Source of the DNA: Sediminihaliea albiluteola
Lineage (GTDB): Bacteria > Pseudomonadota > Gammaproteobacteria > Pseudomonadales > Halieaceae
DNA length: 64,000 bases
Reading direction: 5' to 3'
Assembly: GCF_014077625.1 (NCBI RefSeq)
Contig: NZ_JACFXU010000017.1
Span: forward strand, 62,001 to 126,000
Made by a program: the position numbers and the translations under genes. The notes below the pieces were generated by a model. The model searched no databases. It was not told the origin of the DNA and saw only the letters and a list, made by a program, of their open reading frames with translations. Positions 8,858 to 18,047 of this stretch are shown here, piece by piece. Numbering within the stretch: the stretch's first letter is position 1; each line of letters starts with the position of its first letter.

Positions 8858-9560
8858 TTTTACTTACTTCCCATTGCGCCAAGGAGACGTGGTGCTGGAT
8901 CTGGGCTGCGGTGAGGGACGCCATGTTATCGCCGCTTACGTGGAGGCCGAGGTGCAATCCATCGGTGTCGATTTAGCGCTGGCCGATCTGCAAACCACCC
9001 GGGATAAGTATCAGGATTTTGCCGCCCCCGACGATCCCCACAGAAGCTTTGCTCTGGCCGCAGCAACAGCTCTGGCCCTGCCTTTTGCCGATAACAGCTT
9101 TGATAAAGTAATTTGCTCAGAGGTACTGGAACACATTCCTGACTACAGTGCCGCGCTGGCCGAGATCCAGCGGGTGTTAAAGCCCGGCGGGCTGCTGTGT
9201 GTCAGCGTGCCGCGGCGCTGGCCGGAAAAGCTGTGCTGGGCATTAAGTCGCGCTTACCATCAGGTGGCGGGTGGTCACCTGCGCATCTTCCGCGCCAAGG
9301 AGCTCAGTGGGGAGATCGAGAGCTTAGGCTTTAAACGCTACCAGCGACACTGGGCCCATGCCTTGCACGCTCCTTATTGGTGGCTGCGATGCCTGTTTTG
9401 GAATAATCAGGATAACAACTTCTTAGTGCGGCACTATCATCGCTTATTGGTCTGGGATTTGATGGAGCGGCCAGCTCTGACCCGCATCCTGGAGCGCTGC
9501 TTAAATCCGCTGCTAGGTAAAAGTGTGGTGATGTATTTCCGCAAAGGGGAGGCGACATGA
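8844..9560 (+). CDS. Class I SAM-dependent methyltransferase
   Basis: This 238-residue protein is of the Methyltransf_11/UbiE-like type. Motif I reads VVLDLGCGEGRHVI (about residues 15-28), the acidic motif II follows in IGVDLALADL, and ICSEVLEHI plus VLKPGGLLCVSVP are the post-I and motif III regions. The ATG at 8844 lies inside the end of the glycosyltransferase gene, and its own stop overlaps the next ATG by four bases, so it is translationally coupled on both sides. The substrate is unknown; O-methylation of a sugar or of a lipid-linked intermediate made by the neighbouring enzymes is inferred from context only. Confidence 0.85.
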   Translation: MQTVNFTYFPLRQGDVVLDLGCGEGRHVIAAYVEAEVQSIGVDLALADLQTTRDKYQDFAAPDDPHRSFALAAATALALPFADNSFDKVICSEVLEHIPDYSAALAEIQRVLKPGGLLCVSVPRRWPEKLCWALSRAYHQVAGGHLRIFRAKELSGEIESLGFKRYQRHWAHALHAPYWWLRCLFWNNQDNNFLVRHYHRLLVWDLMERPALTRILERCLNPLLGKSVVMYFRKGEAT

Positions 9561-10636
9561 ACGGCTTATACCTGAGCCGGGGCTTATTTCCGCAAGAGTT
9601 TTTTCAAGCCACAGCGCAATTTTTGCTGCGTGAACAGCAAGCCAGTGGCGATATTCCTTGGTTTGAGGGTGGCTATACCGACCCTTGGGATCATATCGAA
9701 GCGGCCATGGGTTTATCTATCATGGGTGAGCTCGAGGCGGCCAAGCGCGCCTATCAGTGGCTGCAGGGTTTACAGCTGGAAGATGGCAGTTGGTGGGCCG
9801 CATATCGCGGCGATGAACCCGATAATACCGAGCGCCGAGAGTCCAACTTTGTGGCCTATATAGCCACTGGCGTGTGGCACCACTACCTGATTAGTCGCGA
9901 TACAGATTTTCTGCGTGATATGTGGCCCATGGTGGAGGCTGCGATTGAGTTTGTGCTGCGCCTACAGTCAGCGGAAGGTGAGATCGATTGGGCAGTGGAC
10001 CATCAGGGCCAAGCTAAAGGCGACGCCTTAGTCACCGGCTGCAGCTCAATTTACAAAAGTTTGGAGTGCGCTCACAACATTGCCGTCACGCTGGAACAGC
10101 CTCGTGCTCAGTGGTTGGATGCGCGGCAGGCCCTGGGTCGCGCCTTGCGGCATAAACCGGAGCGCTTTGATCGCACCTGGGAAAGTAAGGCGCGCTTTTC
10201 CATGGATTGGTTTTATCCCGTACTGTCCGGTGCAATTAGTGGTGCGCAGGCCCGTGCGCGTTTGGCTGAGCGCTGGGATGAGTTCGTAGAGCCTGGCTTG
10301 GGCTGTCGCTGTGTGGCAGATGAGCCCTGGGTCACGGTGGCGGAGTCCTGTGAGCTGGTCATGGCGCTGTTAGCGGCCGGCGACCGCGCTCGAGCGGTGG
10401 AGGTCTACAGTTGGTTGCATCAATGGCGCGAGCCCGACGGCAGTTACTGGACCGGCTACCAAATGGTGGAGGACCTGCTGTGGCCCGATGAAAAACCGAC
10501 GTGGACCGCTGCTGCGATTTTATTGGCCGCTGATGCGCTGACCGAGCACAGTGCCGCTTCGCATCTGTTCTCTCGGGTTGAGTTGTTAGAAGCACCTGCT
10601 ACTACAGGGCAGCGCCGCCAGCAAAAAGTGGAGTGA
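9557..10636 (+). CDS. Alpha/alpha-toroid (prenyltransferase/6-hairpin-like) protein of unknown function
   Basis: This 359-residue protein resembles helical alpha/alpha-toroid proteins, the fold shared by terpene cyclases, prenyltransferase subunits and six-hairpin glycosidases. The repeated pattern of a helix pair plus LQLEDGSWWAAY (about residues 71-82) recalls the QW repeat of terpene cyclases. FLRDMWPMVEAAIEFVLRLQ recalls family 15 glycosidases. There is no signal peptide or membrane helix, and no DxDD or other cyclase motif was recognised. It is the last gene of the GT4-methyltransferase operon, starting within the previous stop (ATGA at 9557). Its function cannot be assigned; a role in processing a glycan or lipid-linked sugar is a guess from context. 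Confidence 0.75.
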   Translation: MNGLYLSRGLFPQEFFQATAQFLLREQQASGDIPWFEGGYTDPWDHIEAAMGLSIMGELEAAKRAYQWLQGLQLEDGSWWAAYRGDEPDNTERRESNFVAYIATGVWHHYLISRDTDFLRDMWPMVEAAIEFVLRLQSAEGEIDWAVDHQGQAKGDALVTGCSSIYKSLECAHNIAVTLEQPRAQWLDARQALGRALRHKPERFDRTWESKARFSMDWFYPVLSGAISGAQARARLAERWDEFVEPGLGCRCVADEPWVTVAESCELVMALLAAGDRARAVEVYSWLHQWREPDGSYWTGYQMVEDLLWPDEKPTWTAAAILLAADALTEHSAASHLFSRVELLEAPATTGQRRQQKVE

Positions 10637-10654
10637 TTGATCTCCCGGGGCGCT

Positions 10655-11272
10655 CTATAAGCGACGCAGTACACCGAGGGTATTGACCCGCTCAAGCTCT
10701 TCAAACAAACCTGATTGCAGAGCCATCTGGTAAATTGCCCAGGGCGCTTGCCCGCCCTTGTGCGGATCGGGGAACAGGTCGTGGACGGCGAGAATAGCAC
10801 CTTGCATCAGGTGGGCGCTCCAGCAGCGATAGTCGCAGAGCGCTGCGTCGAGGCTGTGTCCGCCATCAATAAATACCATAGCTAGGGGCGTGCACCACTG
10901 CCTTGCGACAACGGCAGAGCTGCTGACTAGCGGCACTACCGTATCATCGAGATTGGCAGCGCGAATATTATTGCGAAATTCGCGCAGCGTATCGACCAGC
11001 CCTAGGCTGGAGTCGAACAAATCTGGGTCGTGAAACATTTCACCTGCTTGGTGTTCCTCTGAGCCGCGGTGATGGTCTAGGGCATAGACGGTGCCGTTGT
11101 GCTCGCGGCAAGCTAAGCCCAAGTAAATAGTTGATTTCCCACAGTAACTACCCACCTCTAATACAGGGCCATTGGCACTGGCTTGGAGAGCGTAACGGTA
11201 GAGCGCGAGCGCTTCATCGTCAGCCAGAAAGCCTTTAATTTGATCAATATTCGCGGGAAGCTTGGGGATCAT
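10655..11272 (-). CDS. Class I SAM-dependent methyltransferase (Methyltransf_24-like)
   Basis: This is a 205-residue protein read from the ATG at 11270-11272; an in-frame GTG at 11299 would add nine residues. Motif I is VLEVGSYCGKSTIYLGLA, with the Gly-x-x-x-Gly-Lys-Ser-Thr pattern of O-methyltransferases such as the Methyltransf_24 group. YALDHHRGSEEHQ contains the acidic SAM-ribose contact, and MVFIDGGHSLDAALCDY carries the conserved Asp and His. It is convergent with the preceding three-gene operon. A role in glycan or rhamnose O-methylation would fit the surroundings, but the sequence alone does not show it. Confidence 0.75.
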   Translation of the reverse strand: MIPKLPANIDQIKGFLADDEALALYRYALQASANGPVLEVGSYCGKSTIYLGLACREHNGTVYALDHHRGSEEHQAGEMFHDPDLFDSSLGLVDTLREFRNNIRAANLDDTVVPLVSSSAVVARQWCTPLAMVFIDGGHSLDAALCDYRCWSAHLMQGAILAVHDLFPDPHKGGQAPWAIYQMALQSGLFEELERVNTLGVLRRL

Positions 11273-11425
11273 GTCGATCGCTCGGAACAGTAAAAGCACG
11301 CGAAGTTAGCGCTTTTACAGCTCACTGGCAAGCAGCGCTAGGCGATAGCCGTGATATCATGAGCGCCAATTTACACAGTGGTCAGCTCGGCCACTGTCAG
11401 TTGCCATAGCTCGAAGGATACCGCC

Positions 11426-12865
11426 ATGAAACTGACTATGCCCCGCTTTGATCAGGCCAGCGTACTGGTACTGGGGGACATTATGCTGGACCGCTACTGG
11501 CAGGGTGCCACCTCGCGTATTTCGCCAGAGGCGCCAGTGCCCGTGGTGCGGGTTGATCAAATCACCGACCGTCCCGGTGGCGCTGGCAATGTGGCGCTCA
11601 ATATTGCAGCACTGGGGGTGGAGGCAACACTCGGTGGCTTTACCGGCCAAGATGAAATGGCCGACGCCTTACAGGATATGCTGGAAGGCGCTGGCGTGAA
11701 GTGCGTTTTCGAGCGTTTGGCAGATGTTCCTACCATCACCAAGCTGCGGGTGATCAGCCGTCAGCAGCAATTGATTCGCTTGGACTTTGAGGAAAAGAGT
11801 TTTGTCGGCGCCGCCCACAGCCTACTCGATAAAGCCGCGGATCTGCTGCCTGGTTGCGGTGCATTGGTGCTCTCTGACTACGCCAAGGGTGCATTAGCAG
11901 AGCCGCAGGTGTTGATCTCAGCAGCTCGTGCCGCGGGGGTGCCAGTTTTGGTCGACCCCAAGGGCACTGACTTTGGCCGCTATCGCGGAGCGACTTTGCT
12001 GACGCCTAATCTGCCAGAGTTTGAGGCAGTGGTGGGGCATTGCGACAGCGAATTGGCGCTAGTTGAGGCAGGTGAAAAGTTGATGGAAGAGCTGGAGCTT
12101 GAGGCTCTGCTCATCACCCGCGGCGAACACGGTATGACATTGCTGCGCCGGGGTTGCGACGAATTGCATCTGCCCGCTCGCGCCCGCGAAGTATTCGATG
12201 TGACCGGCGCGGGCGATACAGTGATCGCAGTACTGGCTGCGGCAGTGGCCGGTGGTGCCGAACTGCCCGAAGCGGTGGTGCTGGCCAATATGGCTGCCAG
12301 CCTGGTAGTAGCGAAGCTCGGTACGGCCTCGGTCAGTGGGCCAGAGTTGCGCCGTGCAATACAGGCCGATCAGGGTTCGGAGCGCGGTGCACTGACCCTT
12401 GATCAGCTGGAAACCGTGGTGGCTGATGCCAAAGCTCAGGGCGAGCGTGTGGTTTTTACCAACGGCTGTTTCGATATTATTCACGCCGGTCATGTGTCCT
12501 ATTTGGAACAGGCTCGGGAGCTGGGTGACCGCTTGGTAGTGGCCGTCAATAGCGATGCATCAGTGCGCAAGCTCAAAGGCAAGGGTCGACCGATTAACCC
12601 ACAGGATCGGCGCATGGCAGTCCTTGCCGGCCTAGAGTCAGTGGATTGGGTAGTGTGTTTCGACGATGACACGCCCCGGGACTTGCTGCGGGTGCTGCGA
12701 CCTGACGTTCTGGTGAAAGGCGGCGACTACGATAAGGAAGGCGTGGTTGGTTGGGAAATTGTAGAGGGCTATGGCGGCCGGGTACAGGTGCTGGGCTTTG
12801 TTGACAACGTCTCGACCACGGCGATTGTTGAGCGTATTCAAAGTGGTGAAGGCCAGCCTGAATAG
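11426..12865 (+). CDS. hldE: Bifunctional D-glycero-beta-D-manno-heptose-7-phosphate kinase / heptose-1-phosphate adenylyltransferase
   Basis: This protein makes ADP-D-glycero-D-manno-heptose for the LPS inner core. It has 479 residues in two domains. An N-terminal ribokinase-fold kinase (about 1-320) shows [28 protein letters not shown] and the anion-hole motif [15 protein letters not shown]-terminal nucleotidyltransferase (about 345-479) shows [19 protein letters not shown], the cytidylyltransferase-type HxGH motif, and [15 protein letters not shown]. The ATG at 11426 has GAAGGA seven to eight bases upstream. The gene stands alone on the plus strand and is convergent with an aldo/keto reductase gene. 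Confidence 0.96.
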   Translation: MKLTMPRFDQASVLVLGDIMLDRYWQGATSRISPEAPVPVVRVDQITDRPGGAGNVALNIAALGVEATLGGFTGQDEMADALQDMLEGAGVKCVFERLADVPTITKLRVISRQQQLIRLDFEEKSFVGAAHSLLDKAADLLPGCGALVLSDYAKGALAEPQVLISAARAAGVPVLVDPKGTDFGRYRGATLLTPNLPEFEAVVGHCDSELALVEAGEKLMEELELEALLITRGEHGMTLLRRGCDELHLPARAREVFDVTGAGDTVIAVLAAAVAGGAELPEAVVLANMAASLVVAKLGTASVSGPELRRAIQADQGSERGALTLDQLETVVADAKAQGERVVFTNGCFDIIHAGHVSYLEQARELGDRLVVAVNSDASVRKLKGKGRPINPQDRRMAVLAGLESVDWVVCFDDDTPRDLLRVLRPDVLVKGGDYDKEGVVGWEIVEGYGGRVQVLGFVDNVSTTAIVERIQSGEGQPE

Positions 12866-12896
12866 GGCTGGTTTATAGTCGATAAAGCTTTTTGCT

Positions 12897-13682
12897 TCAG
12901 CCCGTCACCCGGCGGGCTGCGGCGACGTTGGCTTTTAGATGGGCTGGGGTAATGGTGCCAATGATAGCTGCCGACACAGCCGGGTTATTAAACAGCAGCT
13001 CCATGCTGGCCTGAATAGGATCTTCAATATTCTGCACTAGGTGACCGCTGGCTAGCGCCTTTTTAATTAGCGCGCCTTTGCCAAGGTCTGCGCACTCTTG
13101 CAATACCGGTAGCTCATCCTGGTAAGCGAGGTTGTGGGTTAGCATAACGACATCGCTCTGTTGAGCGGCAGCAATGCCTCCGGCCACTGTTTTAGTCGAC
13201 ATGCCAAAGGCGCGAATGCTGCCTTTTTTCTTCAGTTCAGCTAGTGCCTCCAAGGTGCCTTGGTTGTGGATAATATCTAGGTCATTGCCGTCGCTGTGCA
13301 CCAAGACTATATCAATCACCTCGCAGCGCAGTCGCTCTAAGCTGCGCACAATTGAGCGCTGTACATGTTCTGGCGAGAAGTCGAAATGCGATACACCCTG
13401 CTCAAACTCTTCCCCGACCTTAGAGCAGATCAGCCAGTCTTGACGCTGCCCGGCGAGTAGCTTGCCTAAGCGCTGCTCACTATTGCCATAGGCGGGTGCC
13501 GTATCGATTAAGTTGATGCCAAGATCTCGCGCTAGCGCTAGCAAGTCTCGCGCCTCGCGATCATCCGGTATGCGAAACTCAGTGGGGTATTTGACGCCCT
13601 GATCGCGGCCTAATTTCACGGTGCCTAAGCCGATGGCGCTGATTTGCATTCCGGTGTTGCCTAGTGGGCGGAGCCAAGTCAT
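12897..13682 (-). CDS. Aldo/keto reductase
   Basis: This 261-residue TIM-barrel oxidoreductase is of the AKR family. The N-terminus reads RPLGNTGMQISAIGLGTVKLG. The catalytic Asp and Tyr sit in INLIDTAPAYGNSEQRLGKL, and the Lys in WLICSKVGEEFEQG. DIVLVHSDG carries the His position as VHSDG, in place of the more common LHW. The C-terminal AAIIGTITPAHLKANVAAA is the NADP-binding stretch. It overlaps the upstream flavoprotein gene by four bases (13679-13682), so the two are co-transcribed. The substrate is unknown. The length is a little shorter than classic AKRs (about 310 residues), as in many uncharacterised bacterial members. Confidence 0.85.
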   Translation of the reverse strand: MTWLRPLGNTGMQISAIGLGTVKLGRDQGVKYPTEFRIPDDREARDLLALARDLGINLIDTAPAYGNSEQRLGKLLAGQRQDWLICSKVGEEFEQGVSHFDFSPEHVQRSIVRSLERLRCEVIDIVLVHSDGNDLDIIHNQGTLEALAELKKKGSIRAFGMSTKTVAGGIAAAQQSDVVMLTHNLAYQDELPVLQECADLGKGALIKKALASGHLVQNIEDPIQASMELLFNNPAVSAAIIGTITPAHLKANVAAARRVTG

Positions 13683-14875
13683 TGAAATAGAGTGTCCCAG
13701 TAGGTGGCGGCCAGCGCTGGCCGGCCTAGAAAGTTTAGTTGAGTCAGTTCGGGAGAGGGGCCCGGCGTGATGCCATCGGCGAGCAGTGCCTTGTCAATCG
13801 CGCTGCCTAAATTAGGTGTCAGGGTGAGCTTAGTCGGCCAGCCGACTAAGGCATTATCGACGCCGGCGACGGGGCCGAGGAAGGCCTCGTCGGGTTTCAA
13901 TAGGCGTGATTGTCGCGGTTCTGCTCGGTCTAGGCGCAGTGTACGCCATTCACAGTGGCCCAAGTCGAGCCATGGCAGCAGCTCTTTCAATTCACGCTGG
14001 GCCTTTAGAATTAATTCCTCCGACGGTGTGTCGGTGTTGTTCGTTGCCAGATCACCACCTAAATACCACAGCGGCTCACCCGTTTGAGTTGTGTGGCTCG
14101 ATATCGTCAGTCGGGGTGAGGGGTTGGCGCCGCTGCAGTGGGCGTAAAAGGGCCCAGGGTATTCGTGTTTGACCAGCACTTGCTGCAGCGGTCTGCGCTG
14201 CATAGCAGGGCTGCTAGCGCCGAGCTGTTGGATCAAGGCTTCGTTGCCGGCACCGGCGGTGAGCAGTAATTTTTTCGGTTCTAGCTTGAGCCCCTCCCAC
14301 TGTAAGTAGGCTTGGGCATTGTCGCAGCCCAGTTGGCAGTGCTCCCAGTCGATACTAAAAATAGCTTCACTGTGCCGCTCGGCCAATGTTTTTACTAGAG
14401 AGGGCACATCCAGCACTAAATCAGCCAAGCGATACACCTGCCCCTTAAACTGTTTAGAACTTAAGGGCTCGGGATAGTCAGGTCGTTCGAGTTTCTCGAC
14501 ACGGCCGCGCAACATTTTGCTGGCAAAGAAGGATGAGACCCTTGATTGCAGAGAGGCATTGGACCAGAGGTAAAAATTTTCACTCAGTACACGGCACTCT
14601 CTAAGATCAACCGGGCCTTCACCTCTGAGACAGGAGCGCCACAATGCCGGCATTTCAGAGATAGCTTCTGAGCCACTATTTAAGGCGCCGCCCAAGGCGT
14701 ATTTAATGCCGCCATGAATCATTCCCTGAGAGGCAATAGTTTGATTAGAGCCCAGGGCTTGCTGCTCGAATAACACGGCGCTATAGCCTTGGTTACGCAG
14801 CTGGTTCAGGGCCCACAGGCCGGCGATACCGCCGCCGATGATGGCGATATCTACGCTCAAGCTTGGGATTGTCAT
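13679..14875 (-). CDS. FAD-dependent oxidoreductase (DAO family)
   Basis: This 398-residue flavoprotein has an N-terminal dinucleotide-binding motif VDIAIIGGGIAGLWALNQL and a SNQTIASQGMIHGGIKYALGG segment. That segment resembles the FAD-contact region of glycerol-3-phosphate dehydrogenase-like DAO proteins. A second nucleotide-contact region reads KLLLTAGAGNEAL. The ATG at 14873-14875 is preferred over an upstream start at 14920, because the Rossmann motif follows directly. It is co-transcribed with the aldo/keto reductase, whose start overlaps its stop. The substrate is unknown. The region between its start and the divergent waaA (14876-15061) should hold promoters in both directions, but none was clear enough to call. 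Confidence 0.8.
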   Translation of the reverse strand: MTIPSLSVDIAIIGGGIAGLWALNQLRNQGYSAVLFEQQALGSNQTIASQGMIHGGIKYALGGALNSGSEAISEMPALWRSCLRGEGPVDLRECRVLSENFYLWSNASLQSRVSSFFASKMLRGRVEKLERPDYPEPLSSKQFKGQVYRLADLVLDVPSLVKTLAERHSEAIFSIDWEHCQLGCDNAQAYLQWEGLKLEPKKLLLTAGAGNEALIQQLGASSPAMQRRPLQQVLVKHEYPGPFYAHCSGANPSPRLTISSHTTQTGEPLWYLGGDLATNNTDTPSEELILKAQRELKELLPWLDLGHCEWRTLRLDRAEPRQSRLLKPDEAFLGPVAGVDNALVGWPTKLTLTPNLGSAIDKALLADGITPGPSPELTQLNFLGRPALAATYWDTLFQ

Positions 14876-15061
14876 AGTGTGGCCTGTGGTTGCATGGGGC
14901 TCATTATAGCGCTTCGCCACAAGGCTTGTAATCGTCAGCCTCAGTCCTCTGTGGCAGCATAAACTCGAAGATAGAGTGCTGCTGAGCGCCGCTGCCGCTA
15001 GTCATCGCTGGTCGCGCCCGTTATCCTCGGCGTTTTATTGCCAACAAAAGTGAATCCCGCC

Positions 15062-16351
15062 ATGCGCCAGCTGTACAGCTTGGTTTTTTATTGTCTGATG
15101 CCATTGATCCTGTTGCGTATGCTGTGGCGCTCGCGCTTAGCACCGGCCTATCGCCAGCGCTTACTCGAGCGCTTAGGGTTTTTTGCGGCGCCCTCGGACT
15201 CGCGGCCAGTGATCTGGGTACACGCCGTGTCGGTGGGTGAGACAATTGCTGCCGCCCCGCTTGTTGAACAAATACTGCAGCGTTATCCCGAGTATTGTGT
15301 GGTGCTAAGCACCACCACACCCACCGGTTCGGAGCGGGTCCGGGCGCTGTTTGGTGAGCGGGTGTTTCACGTCTACGCCCCCTGGGATTTGCCAGGGGCC
15401 GTGCGTCGTTTTATGGCGCGAATCAAGCCCCAGTTACTGCTGATAATGGAAACCGAGTTGTGGCCGAATATGTTGCATGCCGCTAGTCGTCGACAGTGTC
15501 GGGTGTTGCTCGCCAATGCTCGATTATCGGAGCGTTCGGCTAAGGGCTATGCCAAGGTCGGTCGTCTGACACGGGACATGCTGGGCAAGCTCGATAGCGT
15601 TGCCTGCCAAGCCCAGGAGGATGGCGAGCGCCTGGTAGCGCTCGGTTTGCCACGCGACAAGCTGCATATCACGGGCAGTATTAAGTTTGATCTCAGCCTA
15701 GATGAGGCACTGCGGGCAGAGTCAGCGGAGTTGCGCCAACAGCTAGGCAGTGCACGGCGACCGGTTTTGGTGGCGGCCAGTACTCACCCGGGTGAGGATG
15801 AGCAGCTACTGGCGGCCTTTAGTCAGGTTAAAGAGCGCTATAGCGACTGTTTGCTAGTGTTGGTGCCTCGCCATCCGGAGCGCTTTGATAGCGTTTATGG
15901 GCTCTGTGAGCAGGCTGGCTGGGTATTGGCGCGGCGCTCCTCGGGGCGCGCGCCCGCAGCCGAGGTGGACATCTTGCTAGGCGATACCATGGGCGAGCTC
16001 TTGTTGCTGTTAAGTAGCGCGACGGTCGCAGTGATAGGCGGCAGTTTAGTCGAGCATGGCGGGCATAATGTATTGGAGGCTTCTGTTTGGGGGGTGCCGG
16101 TGGTGACAGGGCCGTACATGTTCAACTTTGAAGAGATCAGTGCCCTGCTAGTGGCCGCCGGTGGGATGCGGCGCTTGTCGGATAGTGAGGAGCTGGCCCC
16201 CTGTCTAATCCACTTATTGGGCGACGCAGAGCAGCGTGCTGCGATGGCAGCGGCAGGTTTGCGTGTGCTTGAAGCTAATCGCGGAGCGAAGCAGCGTTTA
16301 CTGGAGTTGTTAGATGAGCAGTTACAGCCCCCGATGGGGGCTGTAAGCTGA
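15062..16351 (+). CDS. waaA: 3-deoxy-D-manno-octulosonic acid (Kdo) transferase
   Basis: This enzyme transfers Kdo from CMP-Kdo to lipid IVA on the cytoplasmic face of the inner membrane. It has 429 residues. The N-terminal hydrophobic helix MRQLYSLVFYCLMPLILL anchors it. PVIWVHAVSVGETIAAAPLV contains the catalytic Glu region, and LLIMETELWPNML is diagnostic. The C-terminal GGSLVEHGGHNVLEA is the donor-binding motif. The ATG at 15062 is used; a TTG at 15038 is in frame but unlikely. The last codons lie within a perfect 11-bp inverted repeat (16322-16346). The neighbouring tolC on the opposite strand is also a common partner in pseudomonads. Confidence 0.95.
   Translation: MRQLYSLVFYCLMPLILLRMLWRSRLAPAYRQRLLERLGFFAAPSDSRPVIWVHAVSVGETIAAAPLVEQILQRYPEYCVVLSTTTPTGSERVRALFGERVFHVYAPWDLPGAVRRFMARIKPQLLLIMETELWPNMLHAASRRQCRVLLANARLSERSAKGYAKVGRLTRDMLGKLDSVACQAQEDGERLVALGLPRDKLHITGSIKFDLSLDEALRAESAELRQQLGSARRPVLVAASTHPGEDEQLLAAFSQVKERYSDCLLVLVPRHPERFDSVYGLCEQAGWVLARRSSGRAPAAEVDILLGDTMGELLLLLSSATVAVIGGSLVEHGGHNVLEASVWGVPVVTGPYMFNFEEISALLVAAGGMRRLSDSEELAPCLIHLLGDAEQRAAMAAAGLRVLEANRGAKQRLLELLDEQLQPPMGAVS
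16322..16346. terminator. Strong stem-loop at the convergent waaA/tolC ends
   Basis: A perfect 11-bp inverted repeat (TTACAGCCCCC / GGGGGCTGTAA) with a GAT loop spans 16322-16346, inside the last codons of waaA and just past the tolC stop on the other strand. There is no U-tract on either side, so it may work as a 3'-end processing or stability element instead of a classic intrinsic terminator. Confidence 0.45.
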
Positions 16352-16357
16352 GCTAAA

Positions 16358-17779
16358 TTAAGGCTGAGCGCTGGAGGAAGAGCTAGCGGTAGGTGGCGGT
16401 GGCTCCACCAAGGATTCGTTTAATTGGTAGATATCTTCCGGGCTTAATAAGCCAGCCTGTTCTTTCAGCAGCATCACATCGAGGATGTAATCGTAGCGGC
16501 TGTTGGCATAGTCGCGCTGAGCGGAGAACAAGGTGTTTTGCGCATTTAACACATCCACTACGTTACGGGTGCCCACTTCATAGCCCGCTTGGGTGGCGTC
16601 AAGGGCACTGCGCGAAGACACGATGCTTTGCTTTCGAGCGGCGACTCGAGACACGTCACTGAGCACTGTCATGTGCAGTGAGCGTGCTTGGGTCATGATG
16701 TTGCGCGTTTGGTTAATTCGGTTTTCACGCGCGACATTGAATTCCTGGGCCGCGCGGCGACGATTAGCACTGACCGCGCCGCCACTGAACAGCGGGACAT
16801 CGAGGCGTATTTGCCACTGGCTGAGCTCGGTATCGCTGTCTGGTGAAGTGTCGAAGGCGGTACTGGGTTTACGCCGTAAAGTACCCTCGTTACTGTAGTC
16901 AGAGTAGGCATAACTACCACTCACTTTGGGAGCGTGCTCTAACTTGTTGGCTTTGGCGGCATTGCGGGCAGCCTCTTCTGCATGGCGAGCAGCTTGCAGG
17001 CGGAAATTATTCTCCAGAGCAAAATCAACCCAAGCCGCGCGGTCTAGTGGCTCGGGTGGCTTTACTTCAAAGTCCTCTTTCAGGACGTGGAGATTGTCGT
17101 GATGCTGTCCGGTCAGTACTGACAGCCGTTCTAAGGCTACTGAGACGTTGTTTTCGTCCACTATGCGGTTTACCTGAGCCAAGTCGAAGGCGGCGCGGGC
17201 TTCATACACATCGGTGATAGCAATTAAGCCGACCTCAAAGCGCTGTTGAGTTTGCTCTAGCTGACGCTCGAACGCGCGCTCTTGTGCCTTGGAGGCCTCG
17301 AGGTTGTCCTGGGCTCGCAATACTGCCAGATAGGCCTCAACCACCCGCACAATAAGGTTTTGCTGGTTGGCAGCAAAAGTTGCTTCAGCCTGTTTGCTGA
17401 ACTCTTTACCCGATTGGAAGCTAAACCACGCCGGTAGATCAAACAGGGCCTGATTCAGAGATACCTGATAGCCTTCGCGGTCGATGCGGGTGTTGGTGGC
17501 AGTTTTGATGGCTTTGACATCGCCATCTATCGCAAAGCTTTCACCGCGCTGATCTTGATCTGTGTCAGTGTAGTCGTAGTTAGCCTTTACCTGGGGCAAC
17601 AGACGAGACAGGCCAATCTTTTCGGTTTCTAAGTTAGCGCGATATTGAGCTTGCTCGGCCTTAAGCTGGGCGTCATTTTCCAGGGCCAGTTCATAAATAT
17701 CGCGCAGTGATGCAGCTTGTGCTGAGCTAACAGCTAGCGAGAGTGCCAACGCCAGTAGCGTGGCTGCTTTACGTTTCAT
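16358..17779 (-). CDS. tolC: TolC family outer membrane channel protein
   Basis: This 473-residue protein has a clear signal peptide (MKRKAATLLALALSLAVSS, cleaved after AQA). The mature part begins SLRDIYELALENDAQLKAEQ, the typical start of the outer membrane efflux domain. Two long alpha-helical repeats follow, each ending in beta-barrel segments, with the conserved internal GLIAITDVYEARAAFDLAQ and GTRNVVDVLNAQNTLFSAQ. It forms the trimeric exit duct for efflux pumps and type I secretion. It could serve the RND pump encoded at 53817-58062, which has no outer membrane gene of its own; this partnership is inferred. The C-terminus is rich in Pro and Ser. Confidence 0.92.
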   Translation of the reverse strand: MKRKAATLLALALSLAVSSAQAASLRDIYELALENDAQLKAEQAQYRANLETEKIGLSRLLPQVKANYDYTDTDQDQRGESFAIDGDVKAIKTATNTRIDREGYQVSLNQALFDLPAWFSFQSGKEFSKQAEATFAANQQNLIVRVVEAYLAVLRAQDNLEASKAQERAFERQLEQTQQRFEVGLIAITDVYEARAAFDLAQVNRIVDENNVSVALERLSVLTGQHHDNLHVLKEDFEVKPPEPLDRAAWVDFALENNFRLQAARHAEEAARNAAKANKLEHAPKVSGSYAYSDYSNEGTLRRKPSTAFDTSPDSDTELSQWQIRLDVPLFSGGAVSANRRRAAQEFNVARENRINQTRNIMTQARSLHMTVLSDVSRVAARKQSIVSSRSALDATQAGYEVGTRNVVDVLNAQNTLFSAQRDYANSRYDYILDVMLLKEQAGLLSPEDIYQLNESLVEPPPPTASSSSSAQP

Positions 17780-18047
17780 CCATTGATCCCCTGATCCTCA
17801 AGCGGGTTAGCGACGCGCAGTTTAGCAGTCTGCAGCGACTCGCGCATGTAAATACGCCGCAGTAAATGCTGCCTGCTTGCGCTATTTTGTGTCATGGTAA
17901 GTGCTACACTTTGGCTTCGTCCACATCTCTGGTCGCAGATTCGTGCGCTAGAACTGATGACGGTCGCAAGCTTTTATACTGCAGCAAACTAGGCTGAATG
18001 TTATCTGAAAACATCCGGCCAATATTTCGTATCGAACGGAGAGCTTA

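Noticed and set aside
12059-12493. Antisense open frame in hldE
   Set aside because: It lies wholly inside the well-supported hldE gene and has no family features.
17780-18047. Thiamine riboswitch, since thiC follows tolC in pseudomonads
   Set aside because: No THI-box sequence or thiC gene is present in the gap.
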